From NCBI RefSeq assembly GCF_030409715.1, contig NZ_JAUFQI010000001.1:1487001-1551000 (forward strand): 64,000 nt of DNA, written 5' to 3'. The stretch is from Reinekea marina. GTDB lineage: Bacteria; Pseudomonadota; Gammaproteobacteria; Pseudomonadales; Natronospirillaceae. Under the pieces are notes generated by a model that had not been told where the DNA came from, ran no database searches, and worked only from the letters and a program-made list of their open reading frames with translations. Within the stretch, counting starts at the first letter, position 1. Every line of letters begins with the position of its first letter. Positions 16,582-26,510 of this stretch are shown one piece after another. The position numbers and the translations under genes were made by a program.

Positions 16582-19167
16582 ATGGAAGAGCTCATATTTT
16601 TTGTTCTCGGTATCCTCATTTTAGTCGCTTGGGGCTTGGCTCTCGTCGGCGTCCCTTTACTGTTCCGTCGTATTAAAACGTTGGAGAGTCGGGTTTTAGA
16701 ACTTTCAATAAAGGTTAAAACCAGTGCCGAACGCCAAATAGAAAAGCCCATTGCGGATAATGAGTCCAAAAATTCTGAACAAATAAACGAAAGCGCTAGA
16801 CCGGAAGAATATGAAGAAGCGTTAACCAATGCATACTCAGAAGTAGTCCATCAAGCCATTGAAGTTACCTCTATACAGGCTCAACCCGTTGAACCAGATT
16901 CTCAAAGCCAACCCGCCGATGAATATATAAAAACACCGGAATCTCCCTCTTGGCTTGAACGGCAGTTATCCACCCATTTAACGGCGAAAATCGGTGCAAT
17001 TATTTTGATTTTTGGCGCGGTATTTCTTGCAAAATATACCGCGGATATTGGGTTGTTCAGCCTAACGGCACGGCTCTGGTCCATGGGACTTGCAGGCCTT
17101 GGCATAGCGTTACTCGGCGCAAAGCTTAGTCAAAGACGAGCAATGTATGGCCATGTTTTGCAAGGTACAGGGTTTGCGATTTGGTTAGCAACTTGGTTTG
17201 CAAGCCATGTTGTATACGAACTGGTTGGTTGGGTTCCGACGTTAATTGCTTGTGTGTTTGCTGTGTTATTTGTGGGTTATCGTGCGATCAAACAAAATTC
17301 TCAGGTATTAGCCTTTATTGCATTGCTGGGTGGATTCATCGCCCCATTTATTGCCAGCTCAGATGCTTCTTCATTGTGGCGCTTGTTCAGCTATCTCTTG
17401 GTGCTCAATATCGGTGCCGCTTGGATTGTTCAAGGCAAGCCTTGGAAATGGTTCTTAAGGCTCAGCTATTTAGGCAGTTTAATACTGGTGTCACTGCTAA
17501 TGACCGCTGAATATTTACAAGGGGATTTATCTGATTCTCAAGTACAAACCCCTTTGGTGTTATTTATTTTAGGGCTGGTAGTTTTGTATTCACTATTGGC
17601 GGCTAAATGGGTTATGAGCGGTACTCCCTTAGTTCAAAAACTGCTACCTGGGCTAACCATAACGGTGCCAGCGATGGCTGGCTTAGCCGTTTACGCAATA
17701 TTAAAAGATTCAAATGTAATCATCGCCGCGGTCTATTTAACAACGGCTTGTTGGTACGGTGTGGTATGGCATCGAACCTCATACCGTGGCTTTGCTGCAA
17801 CCGCGATTGTGGCTGCCAGTTTAGCGGTACCCTTTGCTTTAAATGATTTGCTTTCAAGTTTAATTTATTCAATAGAAGGCGCGGCATTTTTTGTTTTCGC
17901 CGTTCGTCAGCAACGCTGGCTATACCTTGTGTGGGCAAGTTTAATTCAGGTCGCGGGGGCGTTTTTTGCCATTCATTTGTTTACCGATTCTGAAGTGCTA
18001 ACTAATAGCAGCTACTTGGCCTGGCCGTTGTTTGGCGCGGTTGTTGGCGCCGGTATTTTCAGCAGTTGGACGCTATACTCTCAGCAAGGGTTCGAATTGT
18101 TTAATGCTTGGTTACAAAAAGGTTTTTTTGCTTGGAGTTTATTTTGGTGGTTATATCTTTGGGGCTTTTACAGTGCCGAAGTCTTTTCAACAACCGCATT
18201 CGTTACTGTTTGCCTAGGGGTTATGCCGTTAACATTGGCGCTGATTTCATGGGCGCATTACAAACTTAATTGGTCTACGCTGGTCAGTTTCCATTGGTTA
18301 TTGACAGCCCTTGCGTTGGTGGCCGCCGCCGTGTTTTATGCAGAGCTGGGTTCCACTGCAACGAATAGTGATATTAGCTTAGTCTGCGTGATTTTGTTAG
18401 GCTATTGGACCGGGCGATTGCTTCTTTCGAAAATTGGCACCCACACAATAAAATACGAAGGCTTGGCGTTATGGTTCGGCTTTCCCTTTGTCTTGGGCCT
18501 ACTGATAACTCAACTGGGCCAAATGCAAACAGACTGGCATGTGCTGGGGTTCTTTTTACCTTTTGTACTGTTGTTCTCGACACATCAAAAAGTGCTGCCT
18601 TTGTTTTTTGACTATCCAGCCACCCAAAGAAATATTTTGGCTTGGAGTGTTGGCGTCGTTATGGTGGTCAGCCTTGTGACCGTGACGTCAATCGGGGATT
18701 ATTCTCCGTGGCCCTTTGTGGCTATTGTGCATCCTATATCAATGATGATCATTTTATTGGGGTACAGCCTGCTAAAGCTCAACAAGGCTTTTTCGAATAT
18801 GATGGTACCGGTTTTTTTCTGGTGCGCATTAATGTTAACCATTGAACTTAATCGCATATTATTTCATTACTACGGAGTTGGTTTTCAACTCGATGCTTGG
18901 CTTTCGTCAGCGCTTACCCAAATGGTTTGGTCGTTGGTTTGGTCAATAGTGGGTGCATTTTTAATGCTTTTAGGTGCCAAGAAAAGCATGAGTCGCCGAA
19001 TGTGGTTTAGTGGGGCCGCTGTATTAGGCGTAGTCGTACTCAAATTGTTTCTATTGGATTTAAGCAATGTCGATACGTTATTTAGAATCTTATCTTTTAT
19101 TGGCGTTGGTGGGCTATTGTTAGCGGTGGGCTATTTTGCACCACTACCGCTGCCAAGAGAAAGTTAG
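16582..19167 (+). CDS. DUF2339-type polytopic membrane protein
   Basis: An 861-residue membrane protein. It has one N-terminal hydrophobic segment, a hydrophilic, Glu-rich stretch to about residue 120, then [36 protein letters not shown] sequence, the usual entry into DUF2339, followed by some 20 or more hydrophobic segments to the C-terminus. Function is unknown for the family. It starts 21 bases after modC with no terminator between, so it may be read from the molybdenum operon. That may be coincidental. Its 3' end overlaps the chemotaxis receptor gene by four bases. Confidence 0.85.
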   Translation: MEELIFFVLGILILVAWGLALVGVPLLFRRIKTLESRVLELSIKVKTSAERQIEKPIADNESKNSEQINESARPEEYEEALTNAYSEVVHQAIEVTSIQAQPVEPDSQSQPADEYIKTPESPSWLERQLSTHLTAKIGAIILIFGAVFLAKYTADIGLFSLTARLWSMGLAGLGIALLGAKLSQRRAMYGHVLQGTGFAIWLATWFASHVVYELVGWVPTLIACVFAVLFVGYRAIKQNSQVLAFIALLGGFIAPFIASSDASSLWRLFSYLLVLNIGAAWIVQGKPWKWFLRLSYLGSLILVSLLMTAEYLQGDLSDSQVQTPLVLFILGLVVLYSLLAAKWVMSGTPLVQKLLPGLTITVPAMAGLAVYAILKDSNVIIAAVYLTTACWYGVVWHRTSYRGFAATAIVAASLAVPFALNDLLSSLIYSIEGAAFFVFAVRQQRWLYLVWASLIQVAGAFFAIHLFTDSEVLTNSSYLAWPLFGAVVGAGIFSSWTLYSQQGFELFNAWLQKGFFAWSLFWWLYLWGFYSAEVFSTTAFVTVCLGVMPLTLALISWAHYKLNWSTLVSFHWLLTALALVAAAVFYAELGSTATNSDISLVCVILLGYWTGRLLLSKIGTHTIKYEGLALWFGFPFVLGLLITQLGQMQTDWHVLGFFLPFVLLFSTHQKVLPLFFDYPATQRNILAWSVGVVMVVSLVTVTSIGDYSPWPFVAIVHPISMMIILLGYSLLKLNKAFSNMMVPVFFWCALMLTIELNRILFHYYGVGFQLDAWLSSALTQMVWSLVWSIVGAFLMLLGAKKSMSRRMWFSGAAVLGVVVLKLFLLDLSNVDTLFRILSFIGVGGLLLAVGYFAPLPLPRES

Positions 19168-20825
19168 TTCACTTTAAAAAAGGCGATCGACTTCACCAAG
19201 CTTTCACTGAGCTCGTTGAGTGACTCAGTTGACTCGAGTGAGTGCTTAGCGCGCTTCGTATTTTCTTCAGTGATTTTATTTACATCGGAAACAATGGTGG
19301 AAATATTGGCCAAAGTCGTCGTTTGTTCAGTTGAAGCATTGGCGGTTTCATGGGTCCATTGAGTAATCTGTGCAACGGCTTGGTCAAAAGCTGAAATTGC
19401 TTGACCGGCCGCGCTAGCTTTGGCCACCGATTGATCAGATTTTTCATGGCTCCCTTCAATTACGTCAACGGCCAGACCCGTTTCATTTCGTAAATCACCC
19501 AACGTTTGTTGAATTTCTTCAGTCGAGGTATGAGTGCGAGCCGCCAAACTTCGAACTTCATCTGCAACTACAGCGAACCCTCGCCCTTGCTCACCGGCAC
19601 GTGCCGCTTCAATGGCGGCGTTTAATGCAAGTAAGTTGGTCTGTTCTGCAATAGCCTGGATGGAAGTAATGACCGTGGTAATGTTTTCGGCTTGGCTGTC
19701 TAGGTTTTTAATCACAGAGACAGATTTTACAATGTCTTCAGCCAAAGACTCGATAGAGGAGACGGTTTCAGACACGGTATCTCGACCAATTTTTGCGGCA
19801 TCAGTGGCTTCCGATGCGACGCCGAGTGATTCAGTTGCCGCAGAATTTACTTGGTTGGAATAACCTTCTAATTGCTCAATTGCCGCCGCCAGTTGGTGTA
19901 AGTTATCCTGTTGATGCTCTGCATCCTTGAGTCTATGTTCGGTGTCACTCAAAATGCCTGCGCTCGAAGATCGCAGGTGTTCCGCGATATTAATGACAGT
20001 TTCCACTATGTTGCGTAACTGCTGGTTCATTTGAATAACGGCCAATTTGACGTTATCCACTTCATCGCCATTTTTATTTGCCGTGACTTGTATTGTCAGA
20101 TCACCGTTGGCCAGTTTATTGGTCATCGTTACAATGCTGAGTAAGTCTGCTTTAAGCTTTCGTAATACAAAATAAGAAGCCAATAGCGCGGCACCGATAA
20201 TAACTACGATAGCCAGAAGTGTGTTTTGAATCACGGACTGCTGATTTTTAATCAATTCCTGAGTTCTTAAGCTGAACATTTTTCCGAAGTAACTTCGGAA
20301 GCTATTTACGCTGTCGTCCATGGGTTCTATGGCCGCTACAATACCTTTGTCGGCGGCATTTCGTTGATTCCAAGAACCCTTAGTGAGCCAGACTTCCGCA
20401 GCGCTTTCAAACGCTACCACTACTTGCTCCCAGTTTTGATTGTATGCTTCAAGGTAGTTTTCTAGTAAGGCATCCGGGTTGGCTGAATTCCATGTGTTTT
20501 CAATGCTGGTATCGAGCGTGCTAAAATGCGCTGACAGTGCTTGAATTAGGTCATGTCCTTGGTCAACAGCGGCCTGCATTTCTTCTTCTGTTATTTTCTT
20601 AGAGAAGAAGTCTGGGCCTAATGCCCTGAGTAACGTTAAATGATCCTTCGTCTCACTCCAATGGTCAGCCAATGCCGTTTCAAATGCTCTTAGCTCAGAA
20701 TCTTGTTGGTTGCCTTGAATGACCCCTGCAAAACTAGTGATAAAATAGCCTGATAAAAGGAGAAGCGTAATAATTAACGATATTACCAATAGGCTAATTT
20801 TCACGGTGATGGAAAGTTTTTTCAT
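19164..20825 (-). CDS. Methyl-accepting chemotaxis protein
   Basis: A 553-residue membrane chemoreceptor. A first membrane segment lies near residues 8-30. A periplasmic sensor of about 170 residues follows with no domain I recognise. The second membrane segment is near 205-225, then comes a HAMP domain with [11 protein letters not shown]. The signalling tip is [20 protein letters not shown] with the CheA/CheW-binding hairpin and [15 protein letters not shown]. The ligand is unknown. No che or flagellar gene is nearby, so it is an orphan receptor. It overlaps the DUF2339 gene tail-to-tail. Confidence 0.95.
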   Translation of the reverse strand: MKKLSITVKISLLVISLIITLLLLSGYFITSFAGVIQGNQQDSELRAFETALADHWSETKDHLTLLRALGPDFFSKKITEEEMQAAVDQGHDLIQALSAHFSTLDTSIENTWNSANPDALLENYLEAYNQNWEQVVVAFESAAEVWLTKGSWNQRNAADKGIVAAIEPMDDSVNSFRSYFGKMFSLRTQELIKNQQSVIQNTLLAIVVIIGAALLASYFVLRKLKADLLSIVTMTNKLANGDLTIQVTANKNGDEVDNVKLAVIQMNQQLRNIVETVINIAEHLRSSSAGILSDTEHRLKDAEHQQDNLHQLAAAIEQLEGYSNQVNSAATESLGVASEATDAAKIGRDTVSETVSSIESLAEDIVKSVSVIKNLDSQAENITTVITSIQAIAEQTNLLALNAAIEAARAGEQGRGFAVVADEVRSLAARTHTSTEEIQQTLGDLRNETGLAVDVIEGSHEKSDQSVAKASAAGQAISAFDQAVAQITQWTHETANASTEQTTTLANISTIVSDVNKITEENTKRAKHSLESTESLNELSESLVKSIAFFKVN

Positions 20826-21038
20826 GGCGCACCTGTCACTACTTTTTATTCACTTTAGTTCAAACTTTATCGACCTGCAGGATAAATCCATTAGGACTTT
20901 AAGCGTTGAAAATGACGTTCTGTGAATCCTAAGCATGAATGTCTTTTAGCCGAGTGGCTTTTTGAATCGATGCTGTTCGAATAATATGCACGGTTTAATG
21001 CCAGAATTTCTCTATAAAAGCTGTATAAAGGAATACAA

Positions 21039-21752
21039 ATGTTCGATCTTCACTGGGTAGTAGCCGCCATCGCTTTATTTGTCGGCTGTGCAATTCAAAC
21101 AGCGATAGGGTTTGGGATGGCGGTAATAGCCGCGCCGGTCATTGTGATTTTTAAGCCCGAATGGGTACCGACCACCTTAACTATGGTTGCACTCGTGTTG
21201 AGTATTCAAAATACATGGAATCAGCGCAGCGGTTTAGCGGTTCGCTTAATTGTACCAGCAATGATTTCGCGCCTCCCTGGAACGGTTCTAGGGGCTTGGA
21301 TATTGCTTATTATCCCCGTTCAGATGTTACAAACGTTAGTTTCTGTCATGGTGTTTGTGGCGATATTTGTCACTCTGTTTGCTAAGCCGTTTGCCGCAAC
21401 CCGAGCCAATTTAAGCGTGGCGGGTTTCGTATCTGGTATCGCAGGAACTACCACCAGTATTGGTGGTCCGCCCATGGCACTGGTTATGCAACACGGTGAT
21501 TCACATACAACTCGGGCTAACTTATCGCTGTATTTTACATTTTCCTGCATAACCTCACTCATCAGTTATCAGGTAGTAGGGATCTTAGATAGGGGGCTTT
21601 GGTTGGCTGGATTGAGCTTTATTCCGGTGGCCTATTTAGGTTTTTTTGTCGGCAAACAGCTAAGGCACTGGGTAGATGACCGGTTCAGAGTCATCTTATT
21701 AAGCCTGTGTTCGTTGTCGGCTTTTATCGCGCTTTATGGTGCGGTTTTCTAA
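21039..21752 (+). CDS. TSUP-family (TauE/SafE-like) membrane permease
   Basis: A 237-residue protein with about seven or eight hydrophobic segments. It has the family repeat signature near the N-terminus (GCAIQTAIGFGMAVIAAPV) and in the second half (VSGIAGTTTSIGGPPMALVM). TSUP proteins export or import small sulfonates, sulfite and organic acids. The substrate cannot be set here. It stands alone, divergent from the chemoreceptor. Confidence 0.88.
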   Translation: MFDLHWVVAAIALFVGCAIQTAIGFGMAVIAAPVIVIFKPEWVPTTLTMVALVLSIQNTWNQRSGLAVRLIVPAMISRLPGTVLGAWILLIIPVQMLQTLVSVMVFVAIFVTLFAKPFAATRANLSVAGFVSGIAGTTTSIGGPPMALVMQHGDSHTTRANLSLYFTFSCITSLISYQVVGILDRGLWLAGLSFIPVAYLGFFVGKQLRHWVDDRFRVILLSLCSLSAFIALYGAVF

Positions 21753-21816
21753 TAACTATTTGCCTAAAAAGCAAATTCAATTAAAAATAATAAATTTAGT
21801 CGTGACGGAGTAACTA

Positions 21817-22704
21817 GTGAAGCGTTTTTTTCAAGCCATTTTAGGCTCACTTTCAATATTGATGTTGGTGTTATTTACACTATTTATTGGCATATTTGTC
21901 TTTTTAGCCATTTTATTGCGTGTACTGACACCGCGATCATTGCGCCATAAAATAGCCAGCCCTGTGATGGTGGCTGTGGCTAATTTCTGGATATCCGCCA
22001 ATTTAGTGTGGATGAAGTACGTTTTACGTATCGATTTTCATAACGAAAACCCAGTGCCTTTAACAATGAATCAATGGTCTCTGGTCATTTCTAACCATCG
22101 TAGCTGGGTCGATATTTTCGCGTTGTTCGCTGTATTTCATCGCAAAATTCCTATTTTGAAGTTTTTCATTAAAAAGGAAATGGCCAAGGTTCCGGTCGTC
22201 GGTCAAGCTTGGTGGGCATTGGATTACCCCTTTATGCAACGGCACTCTAAATCCTATTTAGCGAAATACCCTGAAAAGGTTAATGATGATTTAAAGGCTA
22301 CAAAGAAGGCTTGCGAAAAATTCAGTTTGCAGCCTACCAGCGTGGTTAATTTCTTAGAAGGCACACGTTTTTCGGAAGAGAAACATGGAAAAACCAAGTC
22401 ACCGTATAAAAATTTATTAAAGCCCAAAGCCGGCGGCATTGCGTTTACGATTCAAGCATTGGGGCGTAAATTTTCAACCGTCCTCGATGTCACTATCGCA
22501 TACGGTGGGCAAACCCCCAGTTTTTGGGACATGGCCTGTGGTCGCGTTAATAAAGTGCGCATTCACATTCAACCCACAGACGTCCCAGAAAAATTTCTAG
22601 AAATGGACTATCGTGCAAGCAGTGACATGCGTGTTCAGTTTCAAGAGTGGTTGAATGAGCGTTGGAAACTCAAAGACGCCTTACTTGAGCAGATGGCTGA
22701 GTAA
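21817..22704 (+). CDS. Lysophospholipid acyltransferase family protein (YihG-like)
   Basis: A membrane-bound PlsC-fold acyltransferase of 295 residues, starting at GTG after GGAG. There is a long N-terminal hydrophobic segment. The HX4D catalytic motif is NHRSWVDIF near residue 93, and the acyl-acceptor motif FLEGTRFSEEK is near 185. It matches the YihG type of E. coli in length and layout. It probably acylates lysophosphatidic acid or a related lipid. The last 24 bases overlap the rhomboid gene on the other strand. Confidence 0.88.
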   Translation: MKRFFQAILGSLSILMLVLFTLFIGIFVFLAILLRVLTPRSLRHKIASPVMVAVANFWISANLVWMKYVLRIDFHNENPVPLTMNQWSLVISNHRSWVDIFALFAVFHRKIPILKFFIKKEMAKVPVVGQAWWALDYPFMQRHSKSYLAKYPEKVNDDLKATKKACEKFSLQPTSVVNFLEGTRFSEEKHGKTKSPYKNLLKPKAGGIAFTIQALGRKFSTVLDVTIAYGGQTPSFWDMACGRVNKVRIHIQPTDVPEKFLEMDYRASSDMRVQFQEWLNERWKLKDALLEQMAE

Positions 22705-23298
22705 TCGCTTTTTGATGACAGGAAGCGAGACGTAACCCAACGCAATGCCGGAAACTAAGCCGCCTAAATGGGCGGCATTATCAACCGGTAGAAATAATCC
22801 CATCAACAGGTTGATCCCTAAAATCATCGCGATGTTTTTACCCCAGGCCTTAGCCAATTCAGGTTGAATTAGCTTGCCTAGCAGCACGGCTATAAAAACG
22901 CCAAATAATCCGAAGATAGCTCCAGAGGCTCCTGCACTAAGCACCTCTTGATTAAAGAAGTAACTTGCGGTGCTTCCTGCCATTCCCGTCACCAGATAGA
23001 TAGTTATAAATAAGCCAGAGCCAACCAAGGGTTCAATAAAGCGACCCAGTATGACCAACGATACGGAATTGAAGAGCAAGTGCATTAAGCCGAGGTGCAA
23101 AAAAATACTGCTAACCAAGCGCCATACCTGGCCCGCTTCGACAAGTTTTGAGTAGTTAGCGCCGAATTTTAATAATGTGATCGGGTGAAAGGTATCGAAC
23201 GACCGACTTACAACGACTAAGGCAAGAAATATTGCGCAGTTTAGTATAAGTATAATAGGGGTTGCTATATAGCCTTTGCGAGGAGCGAAATAATTCAT
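22681..23298 (-). CDS. Rhomboid-family intramembrane serine protease
   Basis: A 205-residue membrane protein with six hydrophobic segments, the basic rhomboid core. The catalytic Ser is in GASGAIFG near residue 120 and the catalytic His in AAHLGG near 170. Both dyad residues are present. An HLGLMHLLFNSVSL block near residue 70 matches the conserved loop after membrane segment 1. I used the ATG at 23298; a GTG two codons upstream is possible. The substrate is unknown. Confidence 0.9.
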   Translation of the reverse strand: MNYFAPRKGYIATPIILILNCAIFLALVVVSRSFDTFHPITLLKFGANYSKLVEAGQVWRLVSSIFLHLGLMHLLFNSVSLVILGRFIEPLVGSGLFITIYLVTGMAGSTASYFFNQEVLSAGASGAIFGLFGVFIAVLLGKLIQPELAKAWGKNIAMILGINLLMGLFLPVDNAAHLGGLVSGIALGYVSLPVIKKRLLSHLLK

Positions 23299-23470
23299 AA
23301 CCACTTCATTTTATTGAAAAAATCAACTTAAATGAAGACGATGATGGGTGCAAGGATTTATACTTTTTCATGAACTTATCAGTAAACTGTTAAAACAAGT
23401 GTGGCAACAAGTTCGAAATTTAACCAAGCATTCGCTATACTCATCGGTCTATTTCAAGTTAGATATTATT

Positions 23471-23791
23471 ATGAAATTGCGGGTTACCTCTAAAAAAGAC
23501 ATTCGAGAAGATCTTGATGCCGAAGTCAATGCATTCTTAAGGCACGGCGGGAATATTAATGAAGTAGAAAGAGGTAAAAGTGGCTTAGATCATGCCAAGC
23601 CCTGGATAAACCCATTTAAATCGTCTGATTCTGAAAAAGCACAGTCTCGAACACCGGTTCCTGAGGTTGTTGCCGCCATAGATCAGCGCAAGAAAACCAA
23701 AAATAAAAAGTCAACCCGATCTAAGCGAGCTGAAAAGCGTTGGATATATGATGATTTTGGTGAGCCAATTCGCTGGGAATGGGTAGAATAA
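23471..23791 (+). CDS. Small basic protein of unknown function
   Basis: A 106-residue soluble protein starting at MKLRVTSKKD; the frame extends upstream but without family-like sequence. It has an N-terminal KKDIREDLDAEVNAFLRHGG followed by NINEVE, a middle that is poor in structure, a Lys/Arg-rich stretch (QRKKTKNKKSTRSKRAEKR) near residues 75-93, and a C-terminal aromatic tail (WIYDDFGEPIRWEWVE). The FLxxGGxIxEV pattern recalls the C-terminal part of SutA-type RNA polymerase-binding proteins from memory. This is a weak hint only. The basic stretch suggests nucleic-acid contact. Confidence 0.75.
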   Translation: MKLRVTSKKDIREDLDAEVNAFLRHGGNINEVERGKSGLDHAKPWINPFKSSDSEKAQSRTPVPEVVAAIDQRKKTKNKKSTRSKRAEKRWIYDDFGEPIRWEWVE

Positions 23792-23895
23792 CCCAAGAAA
23801 CAAAACTAGTTATTAGTCGATAGAATTTAAAACCCTGATTGGATCAATAATTCATTCAGTTGTCATAAATTTTTCATAGAATCAGTTGAAATTCA

Positions 23896-23937
23896 CTACC
23901 TAGGCGCAGTAAGGTAGCGGAGCGATCTGACCAATCG
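23896..23937 (+). other. Two small leader hairpins upstream of the 5'-nucleotidase gene
   Basis: CTACC (23896-23900) pairs with GGTAG (23913-23917), and CGAT (23923-23926) pairs with ATCG (23934-23937). Both lie within 75 bases before the start codon. They do not match a riboswitch class I know. The short stems make chance likely. Confidence 0.25.
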
Positions 23938-23968
23938 GACAAAAACAATACCTCATTGGGAGATGAAG

Positions 23969-25561
23969 ATGAAAAAATGGACTCTAGCCAACACATCGGT
24001 AGGGCTTTTAGCCGTCAGTGTTCTACTGGCCGGTTGTGCCACTGGACCAACCTACGAGCAAGATAAAGAATACAAGCTGACTATATTACACACGAACGAC
24101 CATCACGGTCGCTTTTGGCAAAGTAGCCGTGGCGAATACGGTATGGCCGCGCGCAAAACCCTCATAGACAACATCCGAATGGAAGTTGAAAGTGAAGGTG
24201 GTGCCGTTATGCTGCTATCCGGTGGCGATATTAATACGGGTGTTCCTGAGTCAGACTTGCAAGATGCCGAGCCTGATTTCAAAGGCATGAATATGTTGGA
24301 ATACGATGCAATGGCCCTTGGGAACCATGAATTCGACAACCCAAGAGAAGTCTTGCTACAGCAAGCAGAATGGGCTGGATTTCCATTTTTATCGGCTAAC
24401 ATTTATAAGGGAAACAGTACTTTATTCCCTGCTTATGAAATGTTTGAAGTTCAGGGCAACCGAGTGGCGGTGGTTGGTTTTACCACGGCAGATACCGTAA
24501 AAATTGGCAACCCAGAATACATGAGTGACTTAACGTTTAAAACGCCAGTTGAGGTCGCTGAGAAGTTAATTCCGAAACTTAACAAAAAGGCCGATCTCGT
24601 TGTCGCCGTTACTCACATGGGCCACTATGCCGATGGTAAATCTGGCGGAAATGCACCAGGCGATGTAACTCTTGCACGCTCTGTTTCCGGGATTGATGTC
24701 ATTGTTGGAGGCCACAGCCAAAATCCATTATTTGAGCCAGATGTTCAAAACGGAACTCTAATCTTACAGGCCCACGAATGGGGCAAATATGTTGGTCGTT
24801 TAGATTTGACCGTCAAAAACGGTGAGATTACCAATTATGACTACCGTCTTATTCCTGTAAATTTGAAAGATCGTGTTAAAGACGCTGAAGGCAATAGCAC
24901 CTATGTGTTGAAAGAAGCTGAGATTGCACAAGATCTTGAAATGTTGGCGATGCTATCTCCTTATCAAAAAATTGGAGCTGAGAAGCTAAACGTTGTTATT
25001 GGCAGCTCAAACGGTGACTTTATTGGTGACCGGGCTGTTGTTCGTAACCAACCAACTAACCTTGGTGTGTTAGTAGCGCGTGCTCAGAAAGAAAAAGCTA
25101 AGGCAGATTTAGCTGTTATGAACTCTGGCGGTATTCGAGCTGACTTAGAAGGCGGTGAAATCACTTATAAAGACGTGTTAACGGTACAACCGTTTGGCAA
25201 TATTTTGTCTTATGTAGATTTAACCGGTGCTGAGTTGTTGGATTACTTAGCCGTTGCCATGAGTAAAGAAGCTGGCAGTGGTGCTTTTGCGCAATTTGAT
25301 GGCGTAGAAATAATGTCAACAGACGGCGTGATCAACGCGGCGTATATTGATGATCGCCCAATTGATATGGATAAAATGTATCGCCTGGCCATAAACTCCT
25401 ACATGGCTTCAGGTGGCGATGGTTATCCTAAGATGAGTGACCACCCTAATTACGTAAATACAGGTTTTGTAGATGCGGACGTTATGGTTGAATTCATTGA
25501 GAACAATAGCCCACTCGATATTGCAGATTTTGATCCTGGTTATACGATCGATCGCATGTAA
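23969..25561 (+). CDS. 5'-nucleotidase / UDP-sugar hydrolase family lipoprotein
   Basis: A two-domain metallophosphatase of about 530 residues, related to UshA and NadN. It probably dephosphorylates extracellular nucleotides for uptake. The start is the second of two close ATGs, six bases after GGGAG. The signal ends in a lipobox (VLLAGC), so it is lipid-anchored. Metal-binding blocks are ILHTNDHHGRF, GGDINTG, LGNHEFD, THMGHY and GGHSQ. The substrate domain shows MNSGGIRADLEGG and SYMASGGDGYP. A terminator follows. Confidence 0.93.
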   Translation: MKKWTLANTSVGLLAVSVLLAGCATGPTYEQDKEYKLTILHTNDHHGRFWQSSRGEYGMAARKTLIDNIRMEVESEGGAVMLLSGGDINTGVPESDLQDAEPDFKGMNMLEYDAMALGNHEFDNPREVLLQQAEWAGFPFLSANIYKGNSTLFPAYEMFEVQGNRVAVVGFTTADTVKIGNPEYMSDLTFKTPVEVAEKLIPKLNKKADLVVAVTHMGHYADGKSGGNAPGDVTLARSVSGIDVIVGGHSQNPLFEPDVQNGTLILQAHEWGKYVGRLDLTVKNGEITNYDYRLIPVNLKDRVKDAEGNSTYVLKEAEIAQDLEMLAMLSPYQKIGAEKLNVVIGSSNGDFIGDRAVVRNQPTNLGVLVARAQKEKAKADLAVMNSGGIRADLEGGEITYKDVLTVQPFGNILSYVDLTGAELLDYLAVAMSKEAGSGAFAQFDGVEIMSTDGVINAAYIDDRPIDMDKMYRLAINSYMASGGDGYPKMSDHPNYVNTGFVDADVMVEFIENNSPLDIADFDPGYTIDRM

Positions 25562-25579
25562 AATAATTTAATCGTATGA

Positions 25580-25605
25580 AAGCCAAGCTTTGCTTGGCTT
25601 TTTTT
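25580..25605 (+). terminator. Rho-independent terminator after the nucleotidase gene
   Basis: AAGCCAAGC (25580-25588), loop TTT, GCTTGGCTT (25592-25600), followed by T to 25605. A perfect nine-pair stem. Confidence 0.93.
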
Positions 25606-25702
25606 ATACCTTCAAAAAATAAAAGATCGTTCTGGAAGTAAGCTTTAACCGGGCGTAATATGAAATCTTGGTGCTAATGTTTAAACTTGAATCGAGGATA
25701 CT

Positions 25703-26062
25703 ATGGCCAGACCCACGCATGATGAAATGATAGCAAAACTTACCTTTACCGAATGTTACCCGCATTATGTGGCTAAGGTTGAAAAAAAAGGCCGCTCCAT
25801 TGAAGAACTTCATCAAGTTATAAGTTGGTTAACTGGTTTTGATGAGCCACAGTTGCAGGAGTTTATTAAGAATGAAACAAGCTTTAACGACTTTTTTAAC
25901 CTAGCCACACTGCACCCCAACGCACATTTAATAAAAGGCGTAATATGTGGTTATCGCGTAGAAGAAATTGAAAACCCGCTCTCTCAACGAGTGCGTTATT
26001 TGGATAAGTTAGTCGATGAACTTGCAAAAGGAAAAAAGCTCGAGAAAATTTTAAGAGCCTAA
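25703..26062 (+). CDS. DUF2200-family protein
   Basis: A 119-residue soluble protein whose whole length fits DUF2200: HDEMIAKLTFTECYPHYVAKVEKKG, then ELHQVISWLTGFDE and a C-terminal MxKLVDELAKGKxLEKILR-like helix. The function of the family is not known to me. It overlaps the convergent small membrane protein gene by 12 bases. Confidence 0.88.
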   Translation: MARPTHDEMIAKLTFTECYPHYVAKVEKKGRSIEELHQVISWLTGFDEPQLQEFIKNETSFNDFFNLATLHPNAHLIKGVICGYRVEEIENPLSQRVRYLDKLVDELAKGKKLEKILRA

Positions 26063-26383
26063 TGCCTTTATTTTAAGATAGCGAAAGCGAAAGACCAGCC
26101 ATATGGCCAATACTGGGTTGCCAAGCGTTGGTAGCGTCAGTGTAATGAGTACTTTCACCCAAAGATTAGCCTCAAATAACCAAATCAAACACAGCCCAAG
26201 AAAAAAACCAGCGTAAAGATCAATGAGTGAAATAACTCCCCATTCCATACTCATCAGTTCCTGCCCTTGAGCGCTAAAAGTTGACCATGGAGAGGTTCCA
26301 ATCAGTAAAAAACTAAGCCAAAGCGATAAGGCCAGCCCTACCCATAAGCAAATTTTAGCCATCAATGTCATTTTAATTCTCAT
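26051..26383 (-). CDS. Small membrane protein, possibly DUF1475-like
   Basis: A 110-residue protein with three hydrophobic segments: residues 8-30, 50-70 (GVISLIDLYAGFFLGLCLIW) and 75-100 (ITLTLPTLGNPVLAIWLVFR). The layout of a soluble loop followed by LIDLYAGFF and a late LGN recalls DUF1475 proteins. This is from memory. A near-perfect palindrome, also seen in the ectoine promoter, lies 101 bases upstream, so control by EctR is possible. Confidence 0.7.
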   Translation of the reverse strand: MRIKMTLMAKICLWVGLALSLWLSFLLIGTSPWSTFSAQGQELMSMEWGVISLIDLYAGFFLGLCLIWLFEANLWVKVLITLTLPTLGNPVLAIWLVFRFRYLKIKALGS

Positions 26384-26483
26384 CTATAGGTGTACTGATA
26401 GCATTTACTTACGCGAATTTTGGCAAATTGGATGACTCGCATTAAGCAATTATCCAGATTGTCTTTATGATCGAAGCTTACTG

Positions 26484-26495
26484 TTAGTGTACTAA
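26484..26495. promoter_or_regulatory. Palindrome TTAGTGTACTAA, candidate EctR site 1
   Basis: TTAGT-GT-ACTAA is an inverted repeat with two-base spacing, a geometry plausible for a MarR-family dimer. Eleven of the twelve bases recur at 27170-27181 in the ectoine promoter. It lies downstream of ectR and upstream of the small membrane protein gene. Confidence 0.45.
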
Positions 26496-26510
26496 TTATA
26501 GTGTCATTTT

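Noticed and set aside
16407..16829. Antisense open frame over the modC-DUF2339 junction
   Set aside because: It crosses two strongly supported plus-strand genes and has no family features.
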